Below, one piece after another: positions 23,263-31,962 of a stretch of 51,698 nt of DNA (within the stretch, counting starts at the first letter, position 1; each line of letters begins with the position of its first letter). The stretch is from Syntrophomonadaceae bacterium (GTDB lineage: Bacteria > Bacillota > Dethiobacteria > DTU022 > UBA8154). The notes beneath the pieces were generated by a model, which saw nothing but the letters and a program-made list of their open reading frames with translations, was not told the origin of the DNA and searched no databases. The DNA is taken from positions 1 through 51,698 of the forward strand of contig PWTK01000089.1 in NCBI GenBank assembly GCA_003563895.1, written 5' to 3'. A program made the translations under genes and the position numbers.

Positions 23263-23577
23263 TTACCCCAACAGCGCCTGCAATTTCATGGCCAGGGACA
23301 TGTCGCCTTTGATTTTGATTTTGCCGGTCATAAAGGCAGAGGTTGGGTTCAGCTCCCCCTCCAGCATCTTTTTGAAATCCTCCAGTTCCATGGTCACAGT
23401 AAGGTTCGGATCCTCGGCCTGCCCCTCCGCAAACTCCGCTTCGCCGTCGTTGATCTCAACAAAAAAATGGCCGCCGCCTTCACCGGTGATCTCAAACTGG
23501 TAGGTCGCGGTAACTCCCTTCATTTTAGCCGGGTCGTGCTTGCTTTTGGCCTTCTCCACGGTATCCTTGAAAGACAT
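23263..23577 (-). CDS. SCP2 sterol-binding domain protein
   Basis: A 104-residue single SCP2 domain. The pattern ATYQFEITGEGGGHFFVEINDG, then DPNLTVTMELEDFKKMLEGELNPTSAFMTGKIKIKGDM, is the typical end of the fold, including the GKIKIKGD strand. These small cytosolic proteins bind hydrophobic ligands such as fatty acyl-CoA; the ligand here is unknown. AGGAGGG precedes the ATG and a sigma-A promoter lies about 180 bp upstream, giving a long untranslated leader. Confidence 0.92.
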   Translation of the reverse strand: MSFKDTVEKAKSKHDPAKMKGVTATYQFEITGEGGGHFFVEINDGEAEFAEGQAEDPNLTVTMELEDFKKMLEGELNPTSAFMTGKIKIKGDMSLAMKLQALLG

Positions 23578-23757
23578 GAAATCCCTCCTTTACCGGGGTT
23601 CATCCTCAAAAAAGAAGCGCCCCGCTTCGGGAAAACCCGAAAAGACGCTACCCTTTCTCCTCACCTCAACGCCGCCTTTTTTCGCCAGACGAACTGCACA
23701 TCGATAGTCCGCGGGGGAGTTGTTTAACACCGTAAATGGTTCACCGCATCAAATAAC

Positions 23758-23787
23758 ATTATAAAAAAGCCTGCCCCACGATGTCAA
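23758..23787 (-). promoter_or_regulatory. Sigma-A promoter of the SCP2 gene
   Basis: On the minus strand TTGACA (23782-23787), 18-bp spacer, TATAAT (23758-23763); both boxes are perfect consensus. Confidence 0.75.
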
Positions 23788-23843
23788 AACTTTTATCGTT
23801 TTTCGGGAAAGCCATACTTGCGCTGCAGCTGCGCCGGCGCCTG

Positions 23844-23878
23844 CAAAACAAATATGCAGGGCTGTTCGCCCTGCATAT
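23844..23878 (-). terminator. Intrinsic terminator of the ylbF gene
   Basis: An 11-bp perfect stem ATATGCAGGGC/GCCCTGCATAT with a 5-nt loop, followed on the minus strand by TTGTTTTG. It lies about 60 bp beyond the ylbF stop. Confidence 0.8.
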
Positions 23879-23935
23879 CCCCAGGGGGAAATCCTCCAGG
23901 ACCCAAAAGTTGTCTTTCAGCTTTCTCCCCTTAAT

Positions 23936-24286
23936 TTACTCTTCTTCCCCTTCCTCGCTCTCGCCGGTTACGCCCTCGCTGATGGCTTCGTTGACCTCTT
24001 TCATGACGTTGTTGAATTCTTCCTGGGCCTTCATGAACGCCTTAACCGTAATGTTGCTCTGCATCTGCTCCCTCAGCTGGGCAAACTGCTGCATCTGCTG
24101 TTGGTCGGGCTGTACCCCCGCCTGCTGGGAAAACTCCATCTGCCGCTGCACTTCCTGCACCTGTTGAACCAACTGCTGAGCCTGATCGTCCTGCTTGAGG
24201 TTTTCCCCTGCTCTTTCCAGCTCTTGATAGGCATCGGTTTTCCTGATCTCCCTACCAAGGTCTTTAGCCTTTTCGTTTAAATCCAA
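23936..24286 (-). CDS. ylbF: YlbF/YmcA family protein
   Basis: A 116-residue, almost entirely helical protein with the YlbF/YmcA signature: LGREIRKTDAYQELERAGENLKQD at the start, glutamine-rich helix in the middle (QQMQQFAQLREQM), then FMKAQEEFNNVMKEVN. In Bacillus the YlbF-YmcA-YaaT complex, carrying Fe-S clusters, promotes RNase Y-dependent mRNA processing and competence, sporulation and biofilm. The tail is strongly acidic (SEEGEEE). AGGAGGG precedes the ATG. No YmcA or YaaT gene is nearby. Assignment to YlbF rather than YmcA is tentative. Confidence 0.85.
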   Translation of the reverse strand: MDLNEKAKDLGREIRKTDAYQELERAGENLKQDDQAQQLVQQVQEVQRQMEFSQQAGVQPDQQQMQQFAQLREQMQSNITVKAFMKAQEEFNNVMKEVNEAISEGVTGESEEGEEE

Positions 24287-24811
24287 AATATACCCTCCTA
24301 GCGACTTTCTTATATTTTAGGCAGTTTGCCCTTCCCGGGGCTACCTACCGGGATACTCTTCTCGAAAGGCGACACATTCTCCTCCCGCGAAGAGAAAAAA
24401 CTCTCTGACCTTCCAAACAGCTCCCTGGACAGCTCTGCCGGGTCGATTAATATTGATCCTGCTGCATAAAGCCGTTTTCTCGAACGGATAAATCTTGTTC
24501 CCCGCTTAACATTGTGCAGGGCCTCGATCTCTTTATCAGGATCCCCCTTATTGCTTGGTTTGTAGCTTACATCCCCACTTTTTTGGAAATTAAAAAGCTT
24601 ATTTGCAGCAGGACCAATATTGGAGTTTTTTTGGTAGCGCACAGGTGAAGATTTTTTTTCTTTGTTGTATAATTAAAATGTACGGTTATCTTTATACCAT
24701 ACAGCACTCCCGGCGTCAACCCCTTGAAGCAGTCGGGCCTGAGCTCAGCCGGCCCTTTCAAGGGTTTTATAAAAATAAGCTGCAGCGAAAAAAATTAAGG
24801 GGGGAAACTGA
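24287..24811. other. 525-bp gap, divergent control region with one doubtful ORF
   Basis: A minus-strand frame of 110 codons (24310-24642) opens with a GTG without ribosome site; its product (DPAELSRELFGRSESFF and so on) matches nothing I know, and I do not count it as a gene. On the plus strand TATAAT at 24668-24673 may serve the FMN lipoprotein gene, but no good -35 box is seen. Confidence 0.35.
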
Positions 24812-25591
24812 ATGAAGCGAAAAAAATGGGTCAGCCTGTTGTTGGCTATCGCTTTTTCTGCGGGCGTTCTGTTCGGATGTGCACCGCCTGCGGAACCCGA
24901 TGAGCCGGCTGATGATCCGCCCGAAGATGGTACTTACAGAGACGGGACCTTTGAAGCCGTTTCTCAAGGGGACGAAGGCGGTTTCGTCCATGTTGCGCTG
25001 GAGATCGAAAGCGATGAAATCGTACATGTCGAAATCACGGAGTACGACGGGGTGGGGAAAGAAAAGCTCTATGATGCCTACCCGCTCCCCAAGCTGCAGG
25101 AAGCCCACGAAACCCTGGCAGAGCGGATGGCAGAGGAGAACACCTGGGAAGTGGACACCTTCAGCGGGGCCACCAGCACCTCTGAAAAAGCAAGGGAGGC
25201 CGCCCGCTTTGCGCTGGAGAGGGCCAGCTTCGACCCTCCCGGGCAAACATACTTTGACGGGACTTTCATGGCCATCTCGGACGCCACCGACCGCGGGTGG
25301 GGGATCGCCTGGGTGACCCTGGAAGACGACCGAATCACAGACATCGAGCTGGTCGGAACGAAGCCCAAAGAAGAAGACGGTGAACCCGTTCTTGATGATG
25401 CAGGTCAGCAGATCTTTCAAATAAAGCCGGAGGATTATGAATGGGAGCCCTACCTCGAAGCCAGGGAAGTCATTGCCGAGAGGATGCTGGAAGCCCAGGG
25501 CCCCGAAGTAGATGCCTATACGGACGCCACCCTCAGCACCAACCAGTGGCAACAAGCCGTGGAAAGAGCGCTGGAGGCAGCCAGAATATAA
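24812..25591 (+). CDS. Double FMN-binding-domain lipoprotein (PplA-like)
   Basis: A 259-residue lipoprotein: signal peptide, lipobox LFGC with Cys23 as lipidation site, an acidic linker rich in Asp/Pro, then two FMN-binding domains. The first (about 42-135) ends in DTFSGATSTSEKA, the site at which ApbE joins FMN to Thr (Thr121). The second (about 147-255) has DAYTDATLST, with Gly replaced by Asp. Two-domain FMN lipoproteins such as Listeria PplA carry electrons outside the membrane in flavin-based extracellular electron transfer. No apbE, ndh2 or eet gene is adjacent. AAGGGGGG stands upstream of the ATG. A family-A repeat follows. Confidence 0.87.
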   Translation: MKRKKWVSLLLAIAFSAGVLFGCAPPAEPDEPADDPPEDGTYRDGTFEAVSQGDEGGFVHVALEIESDEIVHVEITEYDGVGKEKLYDAYPLPKLQEAHETLAERMAEENTWEVDTFSGATSTSEKAREAARFALERASFDPPGQTYFDGTFMAISDATDRGWGIAWVTLEDDRITDIELVGTKPKEEDGEPVLDDAGQQIFQIKPEDYEWEPYLEAREVIAERMLEAQGPEVDAYTDATLSTNQWQQAVERALEAARI

Positions 25592-25681
25592 CGGGATCGC
25601 CGGATGGGGACGGCACTGCGGCCTCCTTCAGAGTAAAGTCTTCTGCAAAAAGTCACGTATTTTCACAGCGGCTTTTAAATT

Positions 25682-25813
25682 TACAGCGAAAAGCAGCTTA
25701 TCTTTTCCATAGCCACAGGAGACGGTTCCATCGCCTTCCCTTCAGACCTCCGCTTTGCTCCGGTGACGCTCGAACCGTCCCCATGACTGCGCTGACTGCA
25801 ATCTTTCGCTGTA
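25682..25813 (+). repeat. Family-A MITE-like element, well preserved
   Basis: A 132-bp element with termini TACAGCGAAA and TTTCGCTGTA, inner inverted repeat GGAGACGGTTCC/GAACCGTCCCC, and the same central block CTTCCCTTCAGACC as the copies at 1.4, 13.8 and 16.5 kb. Confidence 0.88.
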
Positions 25814-25978
25814 GGTTTAAAAACGCTTCATTCACAGGCCTGCCCGGTGCAGGGGGAGGTAAATGTCCACTTATAATTTACTTTAAGGGGTGATGCGCCC
25901 TGCACCCTGCGGCAGCTTGCCAGGCCGTCTTTTTCGTTCCTCCCTCTGTTTCCGCCGTCCCTTTCCACAGCATACCCC

Positions 25979-26007
25979 AAAGGCCCCGGCCGTTCGCCGG
26001 GGCCTTT
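25979..26007. terminator. Intrinsic terminator hairpin
   Basis: A 12-bp perfect stem AAAGGCCCCGGC/GCCGGGGCCTTT with a 5-nt loop, 30 bp beyond the stop of the 2H phosphoesterase gene, which it probably terminates. Confidence 0.75.
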
Positions 26008-26037
26008 CTCGTCGAAAGCGAGGCGGTTGGATCTGGC

Positions 26038-26628
26038 TCACTGCTCAGGCCCCTTGCCGAGCACAAAAGACGCCACGCGGTGGAAAGGAGGCGAAGCGGT
26101 ACTCCAGAGCTCCATCCGGTTGATGCGGCCGGCAGACCGTGGCTTATACTTTTCAACCAGCCGGCAGGCCTGCGCGAACTCCCGCAAGCTCCATTCCCTC
26201 CTGGCAAAAAGCGGATTTACCAGGGTGATGTGATAATTCCATTCCTCCATATTGAGGGAAGGGATGCCGCTCCGGGCCAAGTCCCTGTGGACCCTGCGGC
26301 TGAGGGCTGAGAGTGGCGGCATTTTTTCCACCCGCAGATGCAAAGACTTGTAGGGAAGAGCAAAACAGCCGGCACCGCGCACGGTGATGGAGAAGGGGGG
26401 CCGGCCTTCCAGCGCAGACCGAATCTTTGAAAAGGCCTTCTGAGTCTGCTTTTTCCCCTGGGGGCACAGGACATTCAGCGTCACGTGCAGCGGGGGGTAG
26501 CGGCCCTGGAACAGGTCAAACCGCCTGTCCAGCCAGCGCTGCAATTGGGACGCCTCTTTCATCACTTCCCCCTCCGGGACACCCACCAGGTAAAGCGTTC
26601 CGCGGGGTATACGCCTGCTCTGCTTCAT
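26038..26628 (-). CDS. 2H phosphoesterase superfamily protein (2'-5' RNA ligase-like)
   Basis: A 196-residue protein with the two HxT/S motifs that define this fold: His48-Val-Thr50 in PPLHVTLNVL and His133-Ile-Thr135 in NYHITLVNP. The spacing of about 85 residues is normal. Members include LigT/ThpR RNA ligase-like cyclic phosphodiesterases and several unassigned groups; the branch cannot be told here. It is unusually basic at both ends. Start at an ATG near the divergent repeat region; the ribosome site (CCTATGAAGCAG context) is weak, so the start is only probable. Confidence 0.82.
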   Translation of the reverse strand: MKQSRRIPRGTLYLVGVPEGEVMKEASQLQRWLDRRFDLFQGRYPPLHVTLNVLCPQGKKQTQKAFSKIRSALEGRPPFSITVRGAGCFALPYKSLHLRVEKMPPLSALSRRVHRDLARSGIPSLNMEEWNYHITLVNPLFARREWSLREFAQACRLVEKYKPRSAGRINRMELWSTASPPFHRVASFVLGKGPEQ

Positions 26629-26754
26629 AGGTGATTCATACCTTTTTGCACCCTTTCAAGGCAGTTCAAGGTTTATCGTTCAACGCGGCCGCGATGGCGG
26701 CACAAAATGGCATGTATGCCCTGCAAGCAGCCAGAAAAAGCCGGTTTTCACCCC

Positions 26755-26990
26755 CTTACAGCGAAAGTTCCAGCGGCATTTTGACAGCCTCGCCAGCCAC
26801 AGGGAAACAGTCTTGGGGGAGACAGCTCCCGGGCAACTTCCGGGCCGTTACACGGGACAACCGTGACAGGGGCCGGTCCTCCTGTCACCAAGGCGTTACA
26901 CGGAAAAGCGCGACACGTTCTCTGTCGCCAGAGGCGTCATCCTGAGGCGGTCGTGACCCAGGGACGGTTCCCTGTCACCCAGGGAAGTCA
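26755..26990. repeat. Repeat block: family-A end fragment plus family-B units
   Basis: A TTACAGCGAAAG end of family A at about 26757 is followed by units reading GTTACACGGGACAACCGTGAC, CAAGGCGTTACACGG and GTGACCCAGGGACGGTTC with CCTGTCACCCAGG at the end. It fills most of the gap before the QueG-like gene and has no coding potential. Confidence 0.7.
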
Positions 26991-27024
26991 TCTTCCCTGC
27001 CCTCCCATGTCCGCTGAAGGCCCC

Positions 27025-27822
27025 TCAGGGGATCGCTCCTTCGCAGGGCACCGCTGTCTGGCATTTGCCGCAGGCGCTGTAGGGGTAACCGAACTTTTCT
27101 CTCGCCTCCCGCAGGGGGTCTTTTACGAAAAGGTGCCGGTAACAAACCGCTTTGTCCTTCCCCTCTTCCGTTATGGCTCCGGAAGGACAGCGGTCCATAC
27201 AGTCGCCGCAGGAACCGTCTCTCATCCAGGGGCAGTTGCTGAAAGGGCCCTCGAAGCTCCTGGGCGAAGGGGAAAATTCGGCAGTCGTGATCACGCTTCC
27301 GAAGCGGCCTGCCATCCCCCGGCGGGTGATGAGGCCCCTGTTGTGGCTGAAGGTGCCCAGCCCGGCAGCGTAAGCTGCGTGGCGTTCCGACCAGGTGCTG
27401 CGGTATCTTTCAAAATCAATGGCCATGCTTTCTTCCAGCAGCGGAGCTACGGCGCTATACCCCATGCCTTCCAGCTCCCCTGCAATAAAACGCCGCAGTT
27501 CGTTGTTGAACTCTTCCCCCGTGAAACGGCCGTGCAGCCACTCCAGCGAGGCCACCCCGGGTTCCGAGTTGGAACGTCGTACGGGTTCGCTGAAGGGCAG
27601 AAAATAGGAAATGACGCTCCTCGCACCGGAAAGCCACTGAGCAGGGGGCCGGAAGATCTCACCGGCGATATGCTCCTGTCTCATTTCCTGGAACAGGGGA
27701 TCATCCGCCCCGGCAAACCCCAGCAAAGGGGAATCAAAAATGCGCACCCCGCCCTCCATGTAATTTAACGGACTCTTCACCACAAGCAGATTCATCTTCT
27801 CGAGCAGCTGCTCCGGGTCCAT
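27025..27822 (-). CDS. Epoxyqueuosine reductase-like (QueG-related) 4Fe-4S protein
   Basis: A 265-residue protein with a C-terminal pair of 4Fe-4S clusters: CPWMRDGSCGDCMDRCPSGAI supplies most ligands and CGKCQTAVPCEG the rest. The middle (SERHAAYAAGLGTFSHNRGLITRRGMAGRFGSVIT) is the conserved block that in QueG and related corrinoid-dependent reductases forms the substrate and cofactor region. It is shorter than true QueG (about 350-380 residues) and has no HEAT domain, so it is better called a QueG-like double-cluster protein of unknown substrate. A start at the second ATG (27822) fits GAAGGA 5 nt upstream; the first ATG is two codons earlier. Confidence 0.8.
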   Translation of the reverse strand: MDPEQLLEKMNLLVVKSPLNYMEGGVRIFDSPLLGFAGADDPLFQEMRQEHIAGEIFRPPAQWLSGARSVISYFLPFSEPVRRSNSEPGVASLEWLHGRFTGEEFNNELRRFIAGELEGMGYSAVAPLLEESMAIDFERYRSTWSERHAAYAAGLGTFSHNRGLITRRGMAGRFGSVITTAEFSPSPRSFEGPFSNCPWMRDGSCGDCMDRCPSGAITEEGKDKAVCYRHLFVKDPLREAREKFGYPYSACGKCQTAVPCEGAIP

Positions 27823-27903
27823 AACCATCCTTCGTTCACCCCCATAGATCTGATTCGGGCCTGGTGACCATCCCGGTTCGCCGATTAAGCTGCCGGCATA
27901 AAC

Positions 27904-27930
27904 AGACTAACCCTGCAGCGAAAGATTGCA
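27904..27930 (-). repeat. Family-A terminal fragment
   Basis: CTGCAGCGAAAGATTGCAG followed by CCAGCGC is the inverted right end of a family-A element; the rest is missing. Confidence 0.6.
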
Positions 27931-28051
27931 GCCAGCGCACAGTTTTTTCTTGCCTAAAACTGTTTTTTCTTCTACAATACTGTTAGATTGCCCAAAAAGC
28001 GGTCCAGGCCTGTTCGGCGCGAAACCGGACGCATAAGAAAGGATGATAACG

Positions 28052-29347
28052 GTGAAAAGAGCTCTCCTGGTTTTCGCCCCCCTCCTGCTGGTCGCCTCCT
28101 TTTTCCTGGCGGCATTCTTGATCGAGGGGTGGACGCCCCAGGCAGTCGCCCACAAGCTCTCCACCCTCCTGTTCACGGCGCAGGAAGAGGGGGAAATGAC
28201 TCCTGAGCACGACATCGCTGGGGCTTCCCTGGATGCAGAAGCGCCGGCGGCGGGGGAGAAGGATGAAGAAAAGGGCGAGCCGGAATACCGGGAGGCCGTG
28301 GTCCTGGCCGTAGGAGATATCATGGTCCACCAGACCCAGTACCGCCAGGCCCACCTGCCTGAAAAGGGAAGCTACGACTTCTCGCCCAGCTTCGAGATCA
28401 TCGCCCCCTACATCCGGGAAGCGGACCTGGCCGTGGGCAACCTGGAAACCACTCTGGGCGGCGGAGACAGGGGCTACAGCGCGTACCCCCTCTTCAACAG
28501 CCCGGATGAAATCGCTTACGCCTTGAAAGAGGCGGGCTTTGATCTGCTCTGCACGGCCAACAACCACTCCCTGGACACCGGCGAAAGGGGGCTTTACCGC
28601 ACCATCGAGGTCATCGAGGAGACGGGGATGAAGCCTTTTGGCACGGCCCGGTCCAAAGAGGAACGCGACACGCCCCTGTTGGTGGAAACAAACGGCATTG
28701 AGCTGGCTTTCCTGGCCTATACATACTGCACCAACATGATCCCGGTACCCGAGGGCAGAGAATACATCGTCAACCTGATTGACCGGGAACGGATCGAGGA
28801 AGACATCCGCCGCGCCCGCCAGAGGGGCGCGGACCTGGTCATCATTTACATGCACTGGGGTCATGAATACCACGACACCCCCAGCGAAGAGCAGAAGGAG
28901 CTGGCGCGCTTCATCGCCGAAGCCGGCGGAGACATCATCATCGGCAGCCATCCACACGTCATCCAGCCCATGGAAATCATCCAGGCCGCCAAAGAGGACG
29001 GAGCCCCGCATGAAACCTTTGTCGCCTACTCCCTGGGCAATTTCATCTCCAATCAGCACAAAACTTCCGGCATCCCCACCCGGGATGTGAAGTTCGGCAA
29101 GGCGCTGCGGCTGCACCTGCGTAAGAACATGGAGTCGGGGGAGGTTTCCCTGGAGGAAGCGGACTACCTGCTCACCTGGGTGCACCGCCACTGGCGGCAC
29201 CGCATTATCCCGCTGCACAAGGCCGCAGCGGGGCCTGCCGATGAGTACAACCTCTCTTCAAGTGAACAGCAGTGGCTGGAGGAAAAGTGGGACCAGCTAA
29301 CCCGGCACCTGGAGGGGTTCGAGCCGGCCGCTTCTCCTGCCCGCTGA
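28052..29347 (+). CDS. CapA/PgsA-family metallophosphatase-like protein, membrane anchored
   Basis: A 431-residue protein with one N-terminal hydrophobic anchor (about 2-25), an acidic linker and a large extracytoplasmic CapA domain. Landmarks: VLAVGDIMVHQ (first metal site), ADLAVGNLETTL, LLCTANNHSLDTGERGL, YMHWGHEYHDTPSEEQKELA and IIIGSHPHVIQPME, with YSLGNFISNQ near the end. The fold is calcineurin-like, and the family includes the poly-gamma-glutamate protein PgsA and capsule proteins. No capB/C genes are nearby, so a role in poly-gamma-glutamate is unproven. The GTG at 28052 is preferred: AAAGGA lies 8 nt upstream of it, but overlaps the ATG at 28043. It converges on the DUF2318-like gene with a 1-bp gap. 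Confidence 0.88.
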   Translation: MKRALLVFAPLLLVASFFLAAFLIEGWTPQAVAHKLSTLLFTAQEEGEMTPEHDIAGASLDAEAPAAGEKDEEKGEPEYREAVVLAVGDIMVHQTQYRQAHLPEKGSYDFSPSFEIIAPYIREADLAVGNLETTLGGGDRGYSAYPLFNSPDEIAYALKEAGFDLLCTANNHSLDTGERGLYRTIEVIEETGMKPFGTARSKEERDTPLLVETNGIELAFLAYTYCTNMIPVPEGREYIVNLIDRERIEEDIRRARQRGADLVIIYMHWGHEYHDTPSEEQKELARFIAEAGGDIIIGSHPHVIQPMEIIQAAKEDGAPHETFVAYSLGNFISNQHKTSGIPTRDVKFGKALRLHLRKNMESGEVSLEEADYLLTWVHRHWRHRIIPLHKAAAGPADEYNLSSSEQQWLEEKWDQLTRHLEGFEPAASPAR

Positions 29348-29348
29348 T

Positions 29349-29897
29349 CTATTTTTGCTCCCCGACCCGGGGCTGCCACCCCAGCACTTCTTCCCGGGGG
29401 ATGACCAGCGTATCTTCTTCCAGGCTCCAGTCCAGGAGCTGGGGAGGATAATCCCTGCAGCGGCGGGAACCCCTGATGAAGCGGTGGTCTTCGATCTTAA
29501 ATATGGTGCGGCAATTCTCTGAGAGGAGGGTGTCGCCGGCAAGGGCATACCTTCTGCCCCCGCAGCCTTCGCAGAGGCTGACCCCGACAAAGAGGCGCCC
29601 GGTCGGGGTAATATAGGCCATCACCGGCACCGCAAAACCGTTTTCATTCTCGATTTCGAAATAGACAATGTCATGCCGGTCTATTTTATGAAAGGGGAGC
29701 TCGATTCTCTCCCCATTCAGCTCGGGGACAAGCTCCGTCATCTTGCGTATCCGGCCTTCATAGCTGCGGGGTTCCGCCACGACCTCTCCGAAGTAATCCG
29801 TCGGCTCCGGATCCTGGTAGTAGGCCCAGAGATGGGCTGCCCCCAGCACGGAGAACAATATTACCACGGCTACCCAGAGCTGAATTTTTTGGTTCAT
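29349..29897 (-). CDS. Membrane-anchored DUF2318-like protein
   Basis: A 182-residue protein with one N-terminal transmembrane anchor (about 6-25) and an extracytoplasmic domain. The part LCEGCGGRRYALAGDTLLSENC, followed by a third Cys region GSRRC, resembles DUF2318 proteins, which are cysteine-rich domains often found near membrane electron-transfer or iron systems; function unknown. The similarity rests on the pattern of Cys pairs and the surrounding strands. The ATG at 29897 follows GAGGAGGAGG by about 9 nt; an earlier ATG is in a serine- and arginine-rich stretch without ribosome site. It ends against CapA, transcribed toward it. Confidence 0.7.
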   Translation of the reverse strand: MNQKIQLWVAVVILFSVLGAAHLWAYYQDPEPTDYFGEVVAEPRSYEGRIRKMTELVPELNGERIELPFHKIDRHDIVYFEIENENGFAVPVMAYITPTGRLFVGVSLCEGCGGRRYALAGDTLLSENCRTIFKIEDHRFIRGSRRCRDYPPQLLDWSLEEDTLVIPREEVLGWQPRVGEQK

Positions 29898-30131
29898 CGC
29901 GCTGCCTCCTCCTCGCTCGCGAGACATGATCTGCGGTGGCGGGGCCGGCAGAGAAAGGCCCCTCCGTTCGATGTCTCAAAGTCACTCCCCGACTTCCGGA
30001 AAAGAGCCTTTCCCGGAAAGGCTTGTGCCGCGAAGCCGCCGGCCGGGAAAAGTTATGCCGCGCTGGCAGCAGGCCCTCCCAGCCGGGACAGGAAGACTTA
30101 CAATAAAAACCAAAAAGGAGAAAACGGTCCA

Positions 30132-31427
30132 TTGCCCCTGCTGTATCCGCTATCCAGCGAGGAAAATTATGTGATTACGGCCCATGTCCCCGAAGGCCTG
30201 CTGCTCAGGCCTCCCGGCCCAGGCGGCCCCGGGAGCGGCAGCGTGCCGGCGAAGCTCTTTGTGAAAGGCGGACGGATTGTCCACCTGCAATATTTCTCTG
30301 CAGCGGACAAATTTCCTGCCGGGGGTGGGTGGAAAGAGATCGTTATTCCCCCGCGCCAGGTGCTGGCCCCGGCCTTCATAGACTGCCATGTCCATGCCGC
30401 CCTGGACGGGGTGAACGGGTTTAACGGTTTTCAGAAACCGGCCGAACCCCAAAAAGTCCTGGAACACCTGGGGCGTGCGGCAAAAGTTGGGGTGCTGGCG
30501 GTGCGAGACGGCAGCGACCGCTTCAACAGCGCCCTTGTGGCCTGCCGGTCGGGCGAACCGCCCCCGTCGCCCGGCCCGCTGCCGGCGCTGGTTGCCACCG
30601 GCAGCGCCATCTTCCGCCAGGGCTGTTACGGTTCCTTCCTCGCCGAAAAAGGCATCACGTCCATAAAAGAAGTATATTACAAACTGCAGCAACTGGCAAA
30701 TATGGGCGCGGATCAGCTCAAAGTGGTCCTTTCGGGGCTGGTCAGCTTTCGCCAAAAAGGGACGGTCAACGGCCCGCTCCAGTTCTCGCTGCCCGAAATG
30801 GAGGAGATGGTGAAAGCCGCCTCCCGTTTCGGGCTGCGGGTCATGGTGCACGCCAGCTCCGACCGAGCCGCGCGCCTGGCGGCCGAGGCGGGCGTTCACT
30901 CCATCGAACACGGTTATTTCATCACCCCGGAAACCCTGGAGCTGATGGCCGAAAGGCAGGTGGCCTGGGTGCCGACGGTCGCCCCCCTGTTCGCCGTACT
31001 GGAAAATGCCCCGGCCGGGAACACCCCGGCCATTAACCGGGACGCGGTGGCCCACGCCGTGGAGCACCAGCTGGAAATGATCCACGCGGCCCACCGCAGC
31101 GGGGTGCTCCTCGGGCTGGGCAGCGACGCCGGATCTCCCGGCGTAGGTTGGGATAACGGCGTTGCCCTGGAGATGGGCCTCTTTGCCCGCGCGGGGCTCA
31201 ACCCCGTTGAAATCCTTAAAGTCGCCTCCCAAAACGGGAGCCGGGTGCTGGGGCTTACCGGGACGATGGGCGCGCTGCAAGAGGGCCTTCTGCCCTGCTT
31301 TGTCTGCCTGGACCGAAACTTCCTCATCCAACCCGGGGCTCACCTAAAACCCGAAGCGGTCATTTTTCCTTCCTCCATGCAGACTTCCCTCCCTTCGTCC
31401 CCTTCCGCACCAGAAACCCTGCTTTGA
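30132..31427 (+). CDS. Amidohydrolase-superfamily metal-dependent hydrolase
   Basis: A 431-residue amidohydrolase. Metal ligands are visible in order: HxH in FIDCHVHAAL, a candidate lysine in DQLKVVLSGL, His in VMVHASS, His in SIEHGYF and Asp in LGLGSDAGSPG. N-terminal strands (LFVKGGRIVHL) and the C-terminal tail form the small beta domain. Nearest functional classes are imidazolonepropionase-like and prolidase-type amidohydrolases; the substrate is not evident. The TTG at 30132 is chosen because AAGGAG lies 11 nt upstream and the family homology begins directly after it; upstream in-frame codons read through the gap without family sequence. The neighbour is the osmoprotectant operon. Confidence 0.82.
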   Translation: MPLLYPLSSEENYVITAHVPEGLLLRPPGPGGPGSGSVPAKLFVKGGRIVHLQYFSAADKFPAGGGWKEIVIPPRQVLAPAFIDCHVHAALDGVNGFNGFQKPAEPQKVLEHLGRAAKVGVLAVRDGSDRFNSALVACRSGEPPPSPGPLPALVATGSAIFRQGCYGSFLAEKGITSIKEVYYKLQQLANMGADQLKVVLSGLVSFRQKGTVNGPLQFSLPEMEEMVKAASRFGLRVMVHASSDRAARLAAEAGVHSIEHGYFITPETLELMAERQVAWVPTVAPLFAVLENAPAGNTPAINRDAVAHAVEHQLEMIHAAHRSGVLLGLGSDAGSPGVGWDNGVALEMGLFARAGLNPVEILKVASQNGSRVLGLTGTMGALQEGLLPCFVCLDRNFLIQPGAHLKPEAVIFPSSMQTSLPSSPSAPETLL

Positions 31428-31444
31428 AGTTTTTTTAAATCATA

Positions 31445-31489
31445 TTGATTTTTGATTAAAACCGGTTTAGAATTGTGGTATTATTACCA
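31445..31489 (+). promoter_or_regulatory. Promoter and candidate operator upstream of the osmoprotectant operon
   Basis: TTGATT (31445-31450), 17-bp spacer, TAGAAT (31468-31473). The palindrome TGGTA-TTAT-TACCA (31476-31489) covers the expected start site and could bind a repressor. The leader to the first gene would be about 480 nt. Confidence 0.5.
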
Positions 31490-31748
31490 TATGTGACTGC
31501 CATTTTAATCAGGAATTCAAGCCTTATGATATGGCCATTAAACAGATCCTCAGCATATTGTCGCCTGGAGCCTATCTAAAACCTTGAATATACAGGGCGC
31601 TTCACTACTGCTTTGAAAATAGAACATGTCGCTCAAAGGTCCGTCGCCAAACAGTAATCGATTTTCATCCTTCTGATGGTGCCCCCGTTGTGCGGGGGCA
31701 TGGGGGTCTACCCTGAGCTAATTTGATAGATATGTTACCATATGTGAC
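31484..31748. repeat. 265-bp unit bounded by 14-bp direct repeats
   Basis: TTACCATATGTGAC occurs at 31484-31497 and again at 31735-31748. The interior holds a strong hairpin GCCCCCG..CGGGGGC (31681-31699). No transposase frame is visible. It may be the scar of a small mobile element or a duplicated binding site. Confidence 0.6.
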
Positions 31749-31962
31749 GGGTGCCCTTTGTTCAGCTAATGGTTTCCTGCCGGGGGGACAAATCCAATAA
31801 GACACCGCTCCCCGAAAAGAGACAACGGCTCCTCAGAGCATTTTTGCACGCCCGGGCTCAAAGCAAAAACATGAACCAACCCGGCCTGGCAGGGCCCCGT
31901 TTCTGTCAAGCCCTCGCCCCGCTCACGGGAAACAACCGCACACAGCAGACAGGAGAAAAGGG

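Noticed and set aside
24310-24642. Possible 110-residue gene upstream of ylbF
   Set aside because: GTG start without ribosome site and no recognised family; kept only as a remark.
27983-29218. 411-codon minus-strand frame opposite capA
   Set aside because: Overlaps the CapA motifs in antisense; product is not protein-family-like.
31484-31748. Complete insertion sequence upstream of the osmoprotectant operon
   Set aside because: Direct repeats and a hairpin are present, but no transposase frame; reported only as a bounded unit.
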